Shown: positions 26,544 through 33,472 of the stretch, in pieces
Position numbering within the stretch: the first letter of the stretch is position 1
How the letters are laid out: the number at the start of each line of letters is the position of its first letter
NCBI RefSeq assembly: GCF_009905615.1
Contig: NZ_JAAAKW010000008.1
Span: 1 to 64,000, forward strand
From: Pseudomonas sp. SLFW
Lineage (GTDB): Bacteria > Pseudomonadota > Gammaproteobacteria > Pseudomonadales > Pseudomonadaceae
Direction of reading: 5' to 3'
Length of the DNA stretch: 64,000 nt
The notes under the pieces: generated by a model
The model's input: only the letters and a program-made list of their open reading frames with translations
What the model was told of the DNA's origin: nothing
Database searches by the model: none
Translations under genes and position numbers: made by a program

Positions 26544-27713
26544 ATGAGAATGGGTAGCTTGTATTTCGCATCCGACAAAGCGATCTTTGACGCACTCACG
26601 CAGCGAAGCCTGACGAGTGCCGAGCTCAGGAAAGTCTTTCTTTCCAGAGGGATCGTGATCTCCAATGAGTCCGACAAGAAATTCCTGGCCAGTCGATTCA
26701 GTGCCCTGTTCCATGACTACTACGACTACCGGAGCCTCTCGCTCCTGGTGGGTGGTCGCGACAGTCGCGAGAAAACCACCAACGTCGTCGTCACGACAGC
26801 GGTCTCCAAAGACCAGCTGACCGATGCTCTGACCTCCGTCAAGGAATGGCTGGTGGATAACGAGCACGAGCAGGCTGAGGTAGCTGTCCATGGTGACCAG
26901 CTCAAGCTCACCGTCAAATACCAGAAGCTTGATCTGAGCCAAGCCGAGTTCCGCCAGGTCGTTGAGAAAACGGCGGAAGTGACCCTTGAGAAACAGGGCA
27001 ATGGCTGGAAGATCACCGGCCCGATGAACGACAAGTTCAAGGACATCACCGATCAGTTGTATTCCCAGATCGAGATCGTCACTGACCAGGATGTGGCGAC
27101 TCGAACCATTTCGCTGGAGGCGATCCCTGATGCTGGCATCAGGACGAATTTCCTTCGCGACTTGATCCGCAATCTCAAGGACATGGAGGTGGTCGATGTG
27201 GTCGACGTCTCCACGTTCAACCCTAAAGATCGCGAAGATGACGACCTAGATCTCAGTGACGAGGCGCTGGTGATTGAGGATTCGATCGAGATTGAATCGG
27301 AAGATGATGGCGAGGAGGACGACCCTGAGGCGCAGCTTGCAAAGCCGCAGCCTGAAGCCCGTGTCCATAAGATTATCCGCATCGACAAGGCCTCCCTGAA
27401 GGGTAAGGGTGTCTTGGAATCCAAGCAGCTTCTGGAGCTTGAAGGTCACGGTTTTTACCTGTGGAAGATTCGATGGACGGCCCGCGAGAAGCTCGTAGGG
27501 TCAGAGTTCGTTCAGTTCGAAGCCCAATTCGGCAACCAGGCCAAGTGCTGCGAGTTCTCTTACATCGTCAAAGGTGTCTACAACTACAACAACGGGAAAT
27601 ACGCCAAGAGTCTGGTGCGTGCCGAACCGGTATTCGAGCAGAAGCTTAAGATCCGGTTGGAGGAAGCGGCGCAGAAGACGCTGGATTGTATCGAAGGGAG
27701 TCTGATGAAATGA
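26544..27713 (+). CDS. unrecognised protein with acidic linker; gene B of the three-gene operon
   Basis: The 389-residue protein has three parts. Residues 1-60 include a short winged-helix-like region (LTSAELRKVFLSRGIVISNESDKKFLA). Residues 70-230 form repeated alpha/beta units. Residues about 232-275 are an acidic linker with runs of Asp and Glu. A C-terminal basic domain (about 285-389) includes FYLWKIRWTAREKL and a Cys-Cys pair. I recognise no family. An acidic linker between a DNA-binding-like head and a basic tail would fit regulation or DNA mimicry, but that is a guess. Its stop overlaps gene C by 4 bp. Confidence 0.55.
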   Translation: MRMGSLYFASDKAIFDALTQRSLTSAELRKVFLSRGIVISNESDKKFLASRFSALFHDYYDYRSLSLLVGGRDSREKTTNVVVTTAVSKDQLTDALTSVKEWLVDNEHEQAEVAVHGDQLKLTVKYQKLDLSQAEFRQVVEKTAEVTLEKQGNGWKITGPMNDKFKDITDQLYSQIEIVTDQDVATRTISLEAIPDAGIRTNFLRDLIRNLKDMEVVDVVDVSTFNPKDREDDDLDLSDEALVIEDSIEIESEDDGEEDDPEAQLAKPQPEARVHKIIRIDKASLKGKGVLESKQLLELEGHGFYLWKIRWTAREKLVGSEFVQFEAQFGNQAKCCEFSYIVKGVYNYNNGKYAKSLVRAEPVFEQKLKIRLEEAAQKTLDCIEGSLMK

Positions 27714-28396
27714 AGCCGAAGCGGCTAAAGCTCTGGGTTCTGACCGCTCACGTAGACTTTCTCAGTCTCGTGCGCGGGCTGCAGCAGTTGCCGTTCAATG
27801 ACGAAAACCAGATTGGACTCGAACCCATTGAAATCCGGGATGGCCAGGCGACCATTCGATACCATGAGCAGCGGAACATTACCCAGTCATTCACGAATCC
27901 TCTGGGTGAAATGATCGAATCCAGCTACTCAACCTACATCAGCTTCGACATGGTGTTTGAGGAGCTCGGATCTAATCGGTACTCGATCTGCATGGGCTCG
28001 CCGCCGAAGGATTTGAAGCCCTTTGTGGAGCTTATGCGTGCCGCTACTGGAACGCGATTCGCATTGGAAATCGTAAAGCCGGACATCTCCGTGGTCTATG
28101 AGCAGCTAAAGAACGACAAGCGCTTTACAAGGGTGATGGCGAAGAGAATCGTTTCAGGCGCGGTCACTTTTGATATCGAAAGCAGCTACCGGGTCGACAT
28201 TGCTTCCACCGGTAACGCCATGACGAAATTGTTGGAAATCACGGGTGGCCGCGCCGCGCCAATCGACAAGATCAAAATTGCCTACCACTACGATTCCAAG
28301 CCTGTCCAAGTTGAGCTGTCTCGGTCTGGATCCATTGCGGTGTCGCTGGATGACGATGACCACCTGCACCTGCTGACTGCGCTTCTGATCAGGTGA
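27710..28396 (+). CDS. unrecognised protein; gene C of the three-gene operon
   Basis: A 228-residue mixed alpha/beta protein with no catalytic motif that I can name. Notable are a basic start (MKPKRLKLW), a long beta-rich centre and a second strand-rich region ending SIAVSLDDDDHLHLLTALLIR. The ATGA overlap with gene B shows translational coupling, so the three gene products are probably made in fixed ratio as a complex. The operon ends here: the next gene is on the other strand. Function is unknown. Confidence 0.55.
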   Translation: MKPKRLKLWVLTAHVDFLSLVRGLQQLPFNDENQIGLEPIEIRDGQATIRYHEQRNITQSFTNPLGEMIESSYSTYISFDMVFEELGSNRYSICMGSPPKDLKPFVELMRAATGTRFALEIVKPDISVVYEQLKNDKRFTRVMAKRIVSGAVTFDIESSYRVDIASTGNAMTKLLEITGGRAAPIDKIKIAYHYDSKPVQVELSRSGSIAVSLDDDDHLHLLTALLIR

Positions 28397-28488
28397 TCGA
28401 GCAAGGCTGGGCGTGAGGGGGCTATACGCTCGCGATCCAGCCTGGCTTAGCCCGTCGCGCCTGACCTCTCGCGACCATCGCGAATGTG

Positions 28489-28971
28489 CTATTCGCCGCT
28501 GGCTGCTTGCTGCCAGTATCGGTTCACAGTTGTACGAGACAGGCCCAAAATTTTGACAGCCTCTGCGGGTGTCTTGCCCTGAGCTTTGAGCCCAAGGACG
28601 GCATCACGATTGTGGGATTTGAGCGGCTTGCCTGCAACGCGTTGGATCAGTTTCCCATCTTCAAACTGGCTTTGAATGAGCTCGGCCCCGCCTGCAGCTA
28701 GAAAGCTCTGCAGTTCGAGTGTCGCGTCTTGGAGAATGGTTTCCGCCTGCAGTCTCTCCTGGCTGGCGACGCAAAGTGCGATCAGCGTGACCAAATTGAA
28801 ATCCAAGGCGCGCGCAATGTCCGCCAGCTTATCGAGAGTAACGCCGGCTTCTGCTCGCTCAAGATAGCCAATCGTCGTGCGCATGGAGCCACCAGCTAGA
28901 TTCTCATAGCTGACCTGCTTCTGCTGGCGAACGGCTCGGAGCGTTGCCGCTATCTCGTTCTTGAGTGACAT
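28489..28971 (-). CDS. XRE-family regulator with a second resolvase-type HTH
   Basis: I start this 160-residue protein at ATG 28971. Residues 1-60 are an XRE helix-turn-helix (VRQQKQVSYENLAGGSMRTT then YLERAEAGVTLDKLADIARAL). Residues about 120-155 form a second HTH of the Hin/resolvase C-terminal type (LGLKAQGKTPAEAVKILGLSRTTVNRY). It has no catalytic domain. It converges on the three-gene operon and is divergent from the metallophosphoesterase operon, so it may regulate that operon. Confidence 0.75.
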   Translation of the reverse strand: MSLKNEIAATLRAVRQQKQVSYENLAGGSMRTTIGYLERAEAGVTLDKLADIARALDFNLVTLIALCVASQERLQAETILQDATLELQSFLAAGGAELIQSQFEDGKLIQRVAGKPLKSHNRDAVLGLKAQGKTPAEAVKILGLSRTTVNRYWQQAASGE

Positions 28972-29174
28972 AGGCGTCCAAAAGCGAGAATAGAGCCACA
29001 GCCGTATTGACCAATAAACGGGGCATGCTGACACTAGTGTTCAGAATAGGCTAAGATGCGTCCGCTGGAGGTTCATCCCTCGATCTCATTGCAGCCGAGT
29101 GACCGGGCCAAGCCTCGCATTTACAGGCGTGGGAGTTTCAATTTACCGCTAAATCGAGCAAGTGAGGTTGGTTT

Positions 29175-29903
29175 ATGAAGGTGTGTGTCTTGTCCGATCT
29201 GCATCTCGAATTTGAGAGTTTCGAGCCGATCGCACTGGATGCTGATCTTGTTGTACTGGCAGGCGACATCCATACCAAAGAGCGCGGCGTGAAATGGGCG
29301 AATGAAGCCTTCGCGGCCAATGTCTTGTACGTCTTAGGCAATCACGAATTCTATAGTGGCCATTTTGACCGGGCTCTGGAAAAGTCCAGGCAGTTGGCAG
29401 CGAGTCATGTCCATGTGATGGAACAGGATGTATTCATCCAAGATGGCGTTCGTTTCCTTGGCTGCACAGGATGGACAGACTTCGCTGCCACGGGTGACGC
29501 GACAGCTGCTAGTGCGCTCGCAAGGGACTCAATGAATGATTTCAAAGTCATCCGAGCAGGAACGAATTACCGCCGACTGCGCACAGATGATGTCGCTGCC
29601 CGCAGTCGCCTGGCCAAGGACTGGCTTGCCACTGAGTTGGCAAAGCCGTTTACCGGTCGCACGGTCGTGATCACTCACCATTCGCCGCTGGTTGAGGTGG
29701 GCGGCCATGAGCACGCAGGGCACCTCACAGCTGCATACTGCAACAATTGGCCGTCGCTAGTGATGCAGGCTGATGTTTGGATTTTTGGGCACACGCATCA
29801 TGCCATTGACGTCGAGATAGGTGGCTGCCGGATGATCTCAAACCCAAAGGGATACCCCTCGGAGCAGACCGGATTTGATGCTCGCATGATTTTGGAGATC
29901 TAA
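29175..29903 (+). CDS. calcineurin-type metallophosphoesterase; first gene of a seven-gene operon
   Basis: The 242-residue protein has all five metallophosphoesterase motifs in order: SDLHLEF (residues 7-13), AGDIH (32-36), GNHEF (54-58), THHSP (about 163) and FGHTHH (about 197). These ligate two metal ions and hydrolyse a phosphoester, substrate unknown (nucleotides, nucleic acid ends and protein phosphates are all known for the fold). The following gene starts 2 bp after its stop. The operon context of tiny proteins and a HAD phosphatase suggests a dedicated pathway. Confidence 0.85.
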   Translation: MKVCVLSDLHLEFESFEPIALDADLVVLAGDIHTKERGVKWANEAFAANVLYVLGNHEFYSGHFDRALEKSRQLAASHVHVMEQDVFIQDGVRFLGCTGWTDFAATGDATAASALARDSMNDFKVIRAGTNYRRLRTDDVAARSRLAKDWLATELAKPFTGRTVVITHHSPLVEVGGHEHAGHLTAAYCNNWPSLVMQADVWIFGHTHHAIDVEIGGCRMISNPKGYPSEQTGFDARMILEI

Positions 29904-29904
29904 C

Positions 29905-30222
29905 GTGTCAACAGTAGAAAGGCGTCCTGCGTTCGAAGCAGTGGCAATCCCTTCAGAGGTTTTGGAGGCTCAGCAGATCGAATGGAACGTGCTTGTCGAT
30001 GCCTACCTTACTCAGGCTGCGCGAGTCGGTACTCGGTATGCTGCCAGCGTGTTCCTGGATCGTGCGGGGCTAATTGCCGATGGGACGACAGTTGCCACTC
30101 CTGAGGTCAAATTGGTGGAGGAGAGACAGGGCTTCGTATTGCTTCAGTCGTTGTGCGGCAATGACTATTACGTGATCGCAAATTGGCTCACCAACAGTGA
30201 GCACCTGCATGCCTGCTCATGA
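29905..30222 (+). CDS. small unrecognised protein, paralogue of the next gene
   Basis: A GTG-initiated protein of 105 residues. The C-terminal half, ADGTTVATPEVKLVEERQGF then LLQSLCGNDYYVIANW, matches in pattern ADGRRIRTSTVIEFYEDQGY then IAQTLSGSCYVLVS of the next gene, so the two arose by duplication. No motif suggests an enzyme. It overlaps the next gene by 14 bp, consistent with coupled translation. Confidence 0.65.
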   Translation: MSTVERRPAFEAVAIPSEVLEAQQIEWNVLVDAYLTQAARVGTRYAASVFLDRAGLIADGTTVATPEVKLVEERQGFVLLQSLCGNDYYVIANWLTNSEHLHACS

Positions 30223-30523
30223 CAAGCCGCCGTTTGTGGTAGTGCAGGTGGCATCTGTTGAGTTCGATCTGCCGACAACTGGGATTCTGTACCTTCCAGA
30301 ATTGGAGGGTTTTTCTCTCATTGGGCGGGTGTATGGCGATCTGCGGAAGAGATTCGCCGACGGTCGAAGAATCAGGACGTCAACTGTGATTGAGTTCTAC
30401 GAGGATCAGGGCTATCAGATAGCACAGACGTTATCAGGCAGTTGCTACGTTTTGGTTTCCGCTACGGGCTCCGATGTCACTGGGCTTTTAGAAAAGCAGT
30501 GTGGGTTTTCGAGTCGTAATTGA
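30209..30523 (+). CDS. small unrecognised protein, second copy of the pair
   Basis: The 104-residue product starts at ATG 30209 inside the preceding gene. The segment GFSLIGRVYGDLRKRFADGRR precedes a compact strand-helix-strand region shared with its neighbour. The N-terminal 40 residues differ between the two copies. Role unknown; the paired arrangement suggests a heterodimer or an immunity-like or adaptor role. Confidence 0.6.
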   Translation: MPAHDKPPFVVVQVASVEFDLPTTGILYLPELEGFSLIGRVYGDLRKRFADGRRIRTSTVIEFYEDQGYQIAQTLSGSCYVLVSATGSDVTGLLEKQCGFSSRN

Positions 30524-30728
30524 CGGCCAGAAAGACCTGATTCAGGAGCGCGGTTGGGAGAAATCAACCCCGTTTTGGGCGTGTAGAGCACCTTGGTCTA
30601 CAGGTCAGATTTTTGGTTTAAATCGTTGGCTTGAGATGCACTGCGACGAAAAGGATGCGCCCACGATTAGTGGTTCATTTCGGATTCAGTACAGGTGGCA
30701 AGGACACACATGCAGGAACATCAGGTAA
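30501..30728 (+). CDS. small unrecognised Trp-rich protein
   Basis: A 75-residue GTG-initiated frame overlapping both neighbours by about 20 bp. It contains five Trp residues and two Cys residues (one in WACRAPW, one in MHCDEK). The ribosome binding site is weak, but its place in an unbroken overlapping chain of genes supports it. No family is recognised. Confidence 0.45.
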   Translation: MGFRVVIDGQKDLIQERGWEKSTPFWACRAPWSTGQIFGLNRWLEMHCDEKDAPTISGSFRIQYRWQGHTCRNIR

Positions 30729-31123
30729 GTCGCATATTGGGCCCGGGCGAGGTCATGTTCGGATCGAGCTTAGCGCTGAAGGAGCTCATAGCACTGACTA
30801 GCAATCAGTTTCCTGAGCAAAGTGTTTGCATCGTCGGCAATTGGTTCTGGATTGATTTGGAGGCTCCGGCGCAGGTCATTGAGCAGATGGCCGCGCAAGG
30901 CCAACAGCCCGTGATGCTGCTCGCACTTGATGTCCTGTTTAGCAGTTCGGGCGCTAGCCGCCCCGGCGAGTGGCTACGTAGTACTCCGCTGGTGGCATTT
31001 ACTGATGACATGTTTTTTCGAACGCAACACACCCTCTATGTGCTGATGGGGTCAGGTCGAAAAAACACGATCCCGCTCTCCACCGTTCTGAGACTGTTTT
31101 CCAGTGAGCGCGATGGCTACTGA
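30710..31123 (+). CDS. unrecognised small protein of the MPE/HAD operon
   Basis: A 137-residue product starting MQEHQVSRILGPGEV. It is alpha/beta, with aromatic-rich VCIVGNWFWIDLEAP in the middle and RKNTIPLSTVLRLF near the end. It overlaps the preceding gene by 19 bp and is followed by the HAD gene after 34 bp. I recognise no domain. A Gly-Asn-Trp-Phe core resembles parts of the two small paralogues upstream (NDYYVIANW), so all may share a common fold. Confidence 0.5.
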   Translation: MQEHQVSRILGPGEVMFGSSLALKELIALTSNQFPEQSVCIVGNWFWIDLEAPAQVIEQMAAQGQQPVMLLALDVLFSSSGASRPGEWLRSTPLVAFTDDMFFRTQHTLYVLMGSGRKNTIPLSTVLRLFSSERDGY

Positions 31124-31157
31124 CGTTTTTCAGTGATCAAAATGGGGAGGGTGTGGG

Positions 31158-31811
31158 ATGATTTCGGCGGTCTTGTTCGACGCTTTCGGTACGATTGTCC
31201 GTATCCGGCGACGCACCAATCCCTACCTTCAGTTGATGAGGGAGGGGCGCCGGCAGGGCTTGTCGATTACATCTGAGAGTACGCATTTCGCGATGACCGC
31301 AAACCTTCCATTTGTCGGGATCGCAGATCACTTGGGGATTACTTTCTCCGCTTCCAAGCGCATCGAGCTAAGCGAGGCATTGGAGAAGGAGCTTTCCTCG
31401 ATTGAGCCATATCCCGACGCTGTCCGAGCGGTCGCTGAGCTCCAAGATGCAGGCATCCTGGTAGGGGTTTGTTCGAACCTAGCTAAGCCATATGGCCCTG
31501 TGATCAAAGGGCTATTCCCGAATATCGAACACCACGGGTTCAGTTTTGAGCTTGGTGTGACCAAGCCAGATCCTCACATCTATCGTTTCATTTGCGGGCA
31601 AATGGGTGTCGACCCTGGCTACTGCTTTGATCCAGAGAAAGGCCAGGTATTGATGATTGGCGATTCGCCCAAGTGTGACCGCGATGGGCCGAGGGCTGTT
31701 GGAATCATGGGGCATCTTTTGCAACGCGTAGGCCAAGGGCGAATTACTGATCTCAACCAGTTCGTGCAGCTGGTACTTGATCGTAATCGAGCTGAGCGTC
31801 TGGGCAACTGA
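31158..31811 (+). CDS. HAD-superfamily hydrolase
   Basis: A 217-residue HAD phosphatase. Motif I is LFDAFGT (nucleophile Asp at 8), where a second-Asp position is Phe-Gly-Thr-flanked, as in REG-2-like members; motif II is VCSNLA; motif III/IV is the Lys of VTKPDP and MIGDSPKCDRDGP. A cap of about 70 residues is inserted after motif I. It dephosphorylates an unknown small substrate. A clear paralogue is at 41010-41645 in the same island. The start has GGAGG-like sequence upstream. Confidence 0.85.
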   Translation: MISAVLFDAFGTIVRIRRRTNPYLQLMREGRRQGLSITSESTHFAMTANLPFVGIADHLGITFSASKRIELSEALEKELSSIEPYPDAVRAVAELQDAGILVGVCSNLAKPYGPVIKGLFPNIEHHGFSFELGVTKPDPHIYRFICGQMGVDPGYCFDPEKGQVLMIGDSPKCDRDGPRAVGIMGHLLQRVGQGRITDLNQFVQLVLDRNRAERLGN

Positions 31812-32023
31812 TGAAGAATGACCTTGAGGTCTGTCCGGGAAATGAGAGCCGGGCACCGGGGGCTGAAAGTCAGCGAGTAGCGCGGTTGATTCCTCCCGAC
31901 CCTACGCAAACCGAAATCCCGCGTTCACTCACGACAGCTGAGTTTGAAGAAATGATGCGCCAGAGCGACGAGGCGGGTGATTGGATGCTCAGTCAGTTGA
32001 AGTTGAGACCTCGCAAAACTTGA
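31811..32023 (+). CDS. small unrecognised protein at the end of the MPE/HAD operon
   Basis: The 70-residue product begins at an ATG overlapping the HAD stop (TGATG), so it is coupled. It is hydrophilic, Pro-rich in the middle and ends in a short helix (TTAEFEEMMRQSDEAGDWML). Possibly an adaptor or antitoxin-like peptide; no family is recognised. Confidence 0.5.
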   Translation: MKNDLEVCPGNESRAPGAESQRVARLIPPDPTQTEIPRSLTTAEFEEMMRQSDEAGDWMLSQLKLRPRKT

Positions 32024-32676
32024 AGGGCGAGGGCCATGCTGAGGTCTCTGCAGCATCGCTTTATTCACGGTGGCCGGCCTGATGGGTAGTCAGATTTCGC
32101 CAACGAAGCTCATGGCCTGATGTCCTGATGACATAGGCAATGTGCCAATTTTGCACATTTCCGCGAAGCACAGCACCTCCAGCGCTGACCTTGTTTCGAC
32201 TCGAAAATCGACCAGCTAAGTTTGTTGCATGCTTACCTTGTCTCGGCTTATGCGGACGATTCGGCACTTTGCGCGTCGGCGGTAGCTAAACGGGAGGATG
32301 CGTCAGTGGCACGAGAGTATGGGAGCAATGTCCAGGCATGGTGCCGAAGCGTTTCTTACCGAATACTTACTGGGATGTGTTGGCGACCGACGGTAAGGAC
32401 GAGTGTCTGCATCGCTGAAGCCGCCAGCGAACACACTTTCACCGTTCAGGCGAGCATCCACTGATATGGCAATAGTTGCTCGATTTCGCCGACCCTCTGC
32501 GCCGGCATGCAATAGCGCTTTCATGCCGTTGGCCAGGCTGTGGACAAAGAGATAAGCACAGTGCGGCTTCGCCGCACCGAACTCTGTACCGTAGTGGCCA
32601 TCCACTACTAGACGTATCTCAGCGCTCGGGCGACTATGGGGCCGACTCCCGAGCTTTTTAAGGATGACCATCACTC
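32024..32676. other. no intact gene; contains an IS66 scar
   Basis: Between the MPE operon and Hachiman there is no complete coding frame. The only recognisable item is the IS66 TnpB fragment at 32492-32584. It appears to be a junction between separately acquired cargo blocks. Confidence 0.55.
32492..32584 (-). pseudogene. IS66 TnpB fragment
   Basis: About 31 codons (EFGAAKPHCAYLF then ANGMKALLHAG) match the centre of IS66 TnpB, as in the intact copy at 53004-53339, where the same stretch reads VFGAAKPHCAYLF. No TnpB sequence is seen on either side. It is a scar of an IS66 element unlike the intact one at the residue level. Confidence 0.75.
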
Positions 32677-33471
32677 ATGGATGATCTCGGTTTCGACTTT
32701 GGTGACGCTGTACCATGGTTCCCGCACGAGCAGGAGCAGCCGTACGTGCTGGTCAGGATGACTGCCCAGCAGGTGGCGCTTTTGGAGGCGGCTATGGCCG
32801 AGCCATTGCGTCGCTGCTACATTACCGATGATGTGCTCCACGCTGCGGCGGATCAGCATGGGCTGGCGCTTTCAGACGTCTTGGCGACTAAGCTTCCAGA
32901 TGCCGGTGCAACCATGGCCGGAGACTTCGGCGAGGTGCTCGGTTACTTCTACCAGTCCGCCATGGAGTATCCAGGCACCGCCATTGGCCCTAAGAAATGG
33001 CGACTCAAGCAGGATAGAACCAAACCGGCCCCCAAGTCCGATGTCATTCACTTCATCATGCCCCAGCGGCCACTCGCCAGTGTTAATGATCAGGTGCTTT
33101 GCGCTGAGGTTAAGGTCAAATCAACTGCTGCTCCTTCAGACCCGATCGGCTCTGCGATAACAGACTGCGCAAAAGATCGCACCAGTCGACTCGCGAGCAC
33201 ATTGGTGTGGCTTCGTGAGCGCGCCATCACAGAGGATCTCGGTGACGTAGACATTGCGCTTCTAAACCGGTTTATCAACGCAGTTGATCATCCGCCCGCT
33301 GCTCTGCGATATAGAGCCGTCGCCGTCATCTGCGAGAACTTTGTCGCTGCTGAACTCGGCAACGTACCCGCCACGGCCAGTGACGAGTACACGCTCGTGG
33401 TGATCTCAGTGCCGAATTTGCACACTACCTACAACGCAGCTTTTGCAGCTGCACGGGAGTCGGTGCTTTGA
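32677..33471 (+). CDS. hamA: HamA, Hachiman system effector (DUF1837 nuclease)
   Basis: The 264-residue DUF1837 protein carries GDFGEVLGYFYQ (conserved Glu about residue 89), KKWRLKQDRTKPAPKSDVIHF with the conserved Lys and Asp, and LCAEVKVKST with the Glu-x-Lys pair. These form the PD-(D/E)XK-like active site that lets HamA degrade DNA once the complex senses damage. hamB begins 1 bp after its stop, the usual hamAB arrangement. AAGGA lies 12 bases before the ATG. Confidence 0.9.
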   Translation: MDDLGFDFGDAVPWFPHEQEQPYVLVRMTAQQVALLEAAMAEPLRRCYITDDVLHAAADQHGLALSDVLATKLPDAGATMAGDFGEVLGYFYQSAMEYPGTAIGPKKWRLKQDRTKPAPKSDVIHFIMPQRPLASVNDQVLCAEVKVKSTAAPSDPIGSAITDCAKDRTSRLASTLVWLRERAITEDLGDVDIALLNRFINAVDHPPAALRYRAVAVICENFVAAELGNVPATASDEYTLVVISVPNLHTTYNAAFAAARESVL

Positions 33472-33472
33472 T

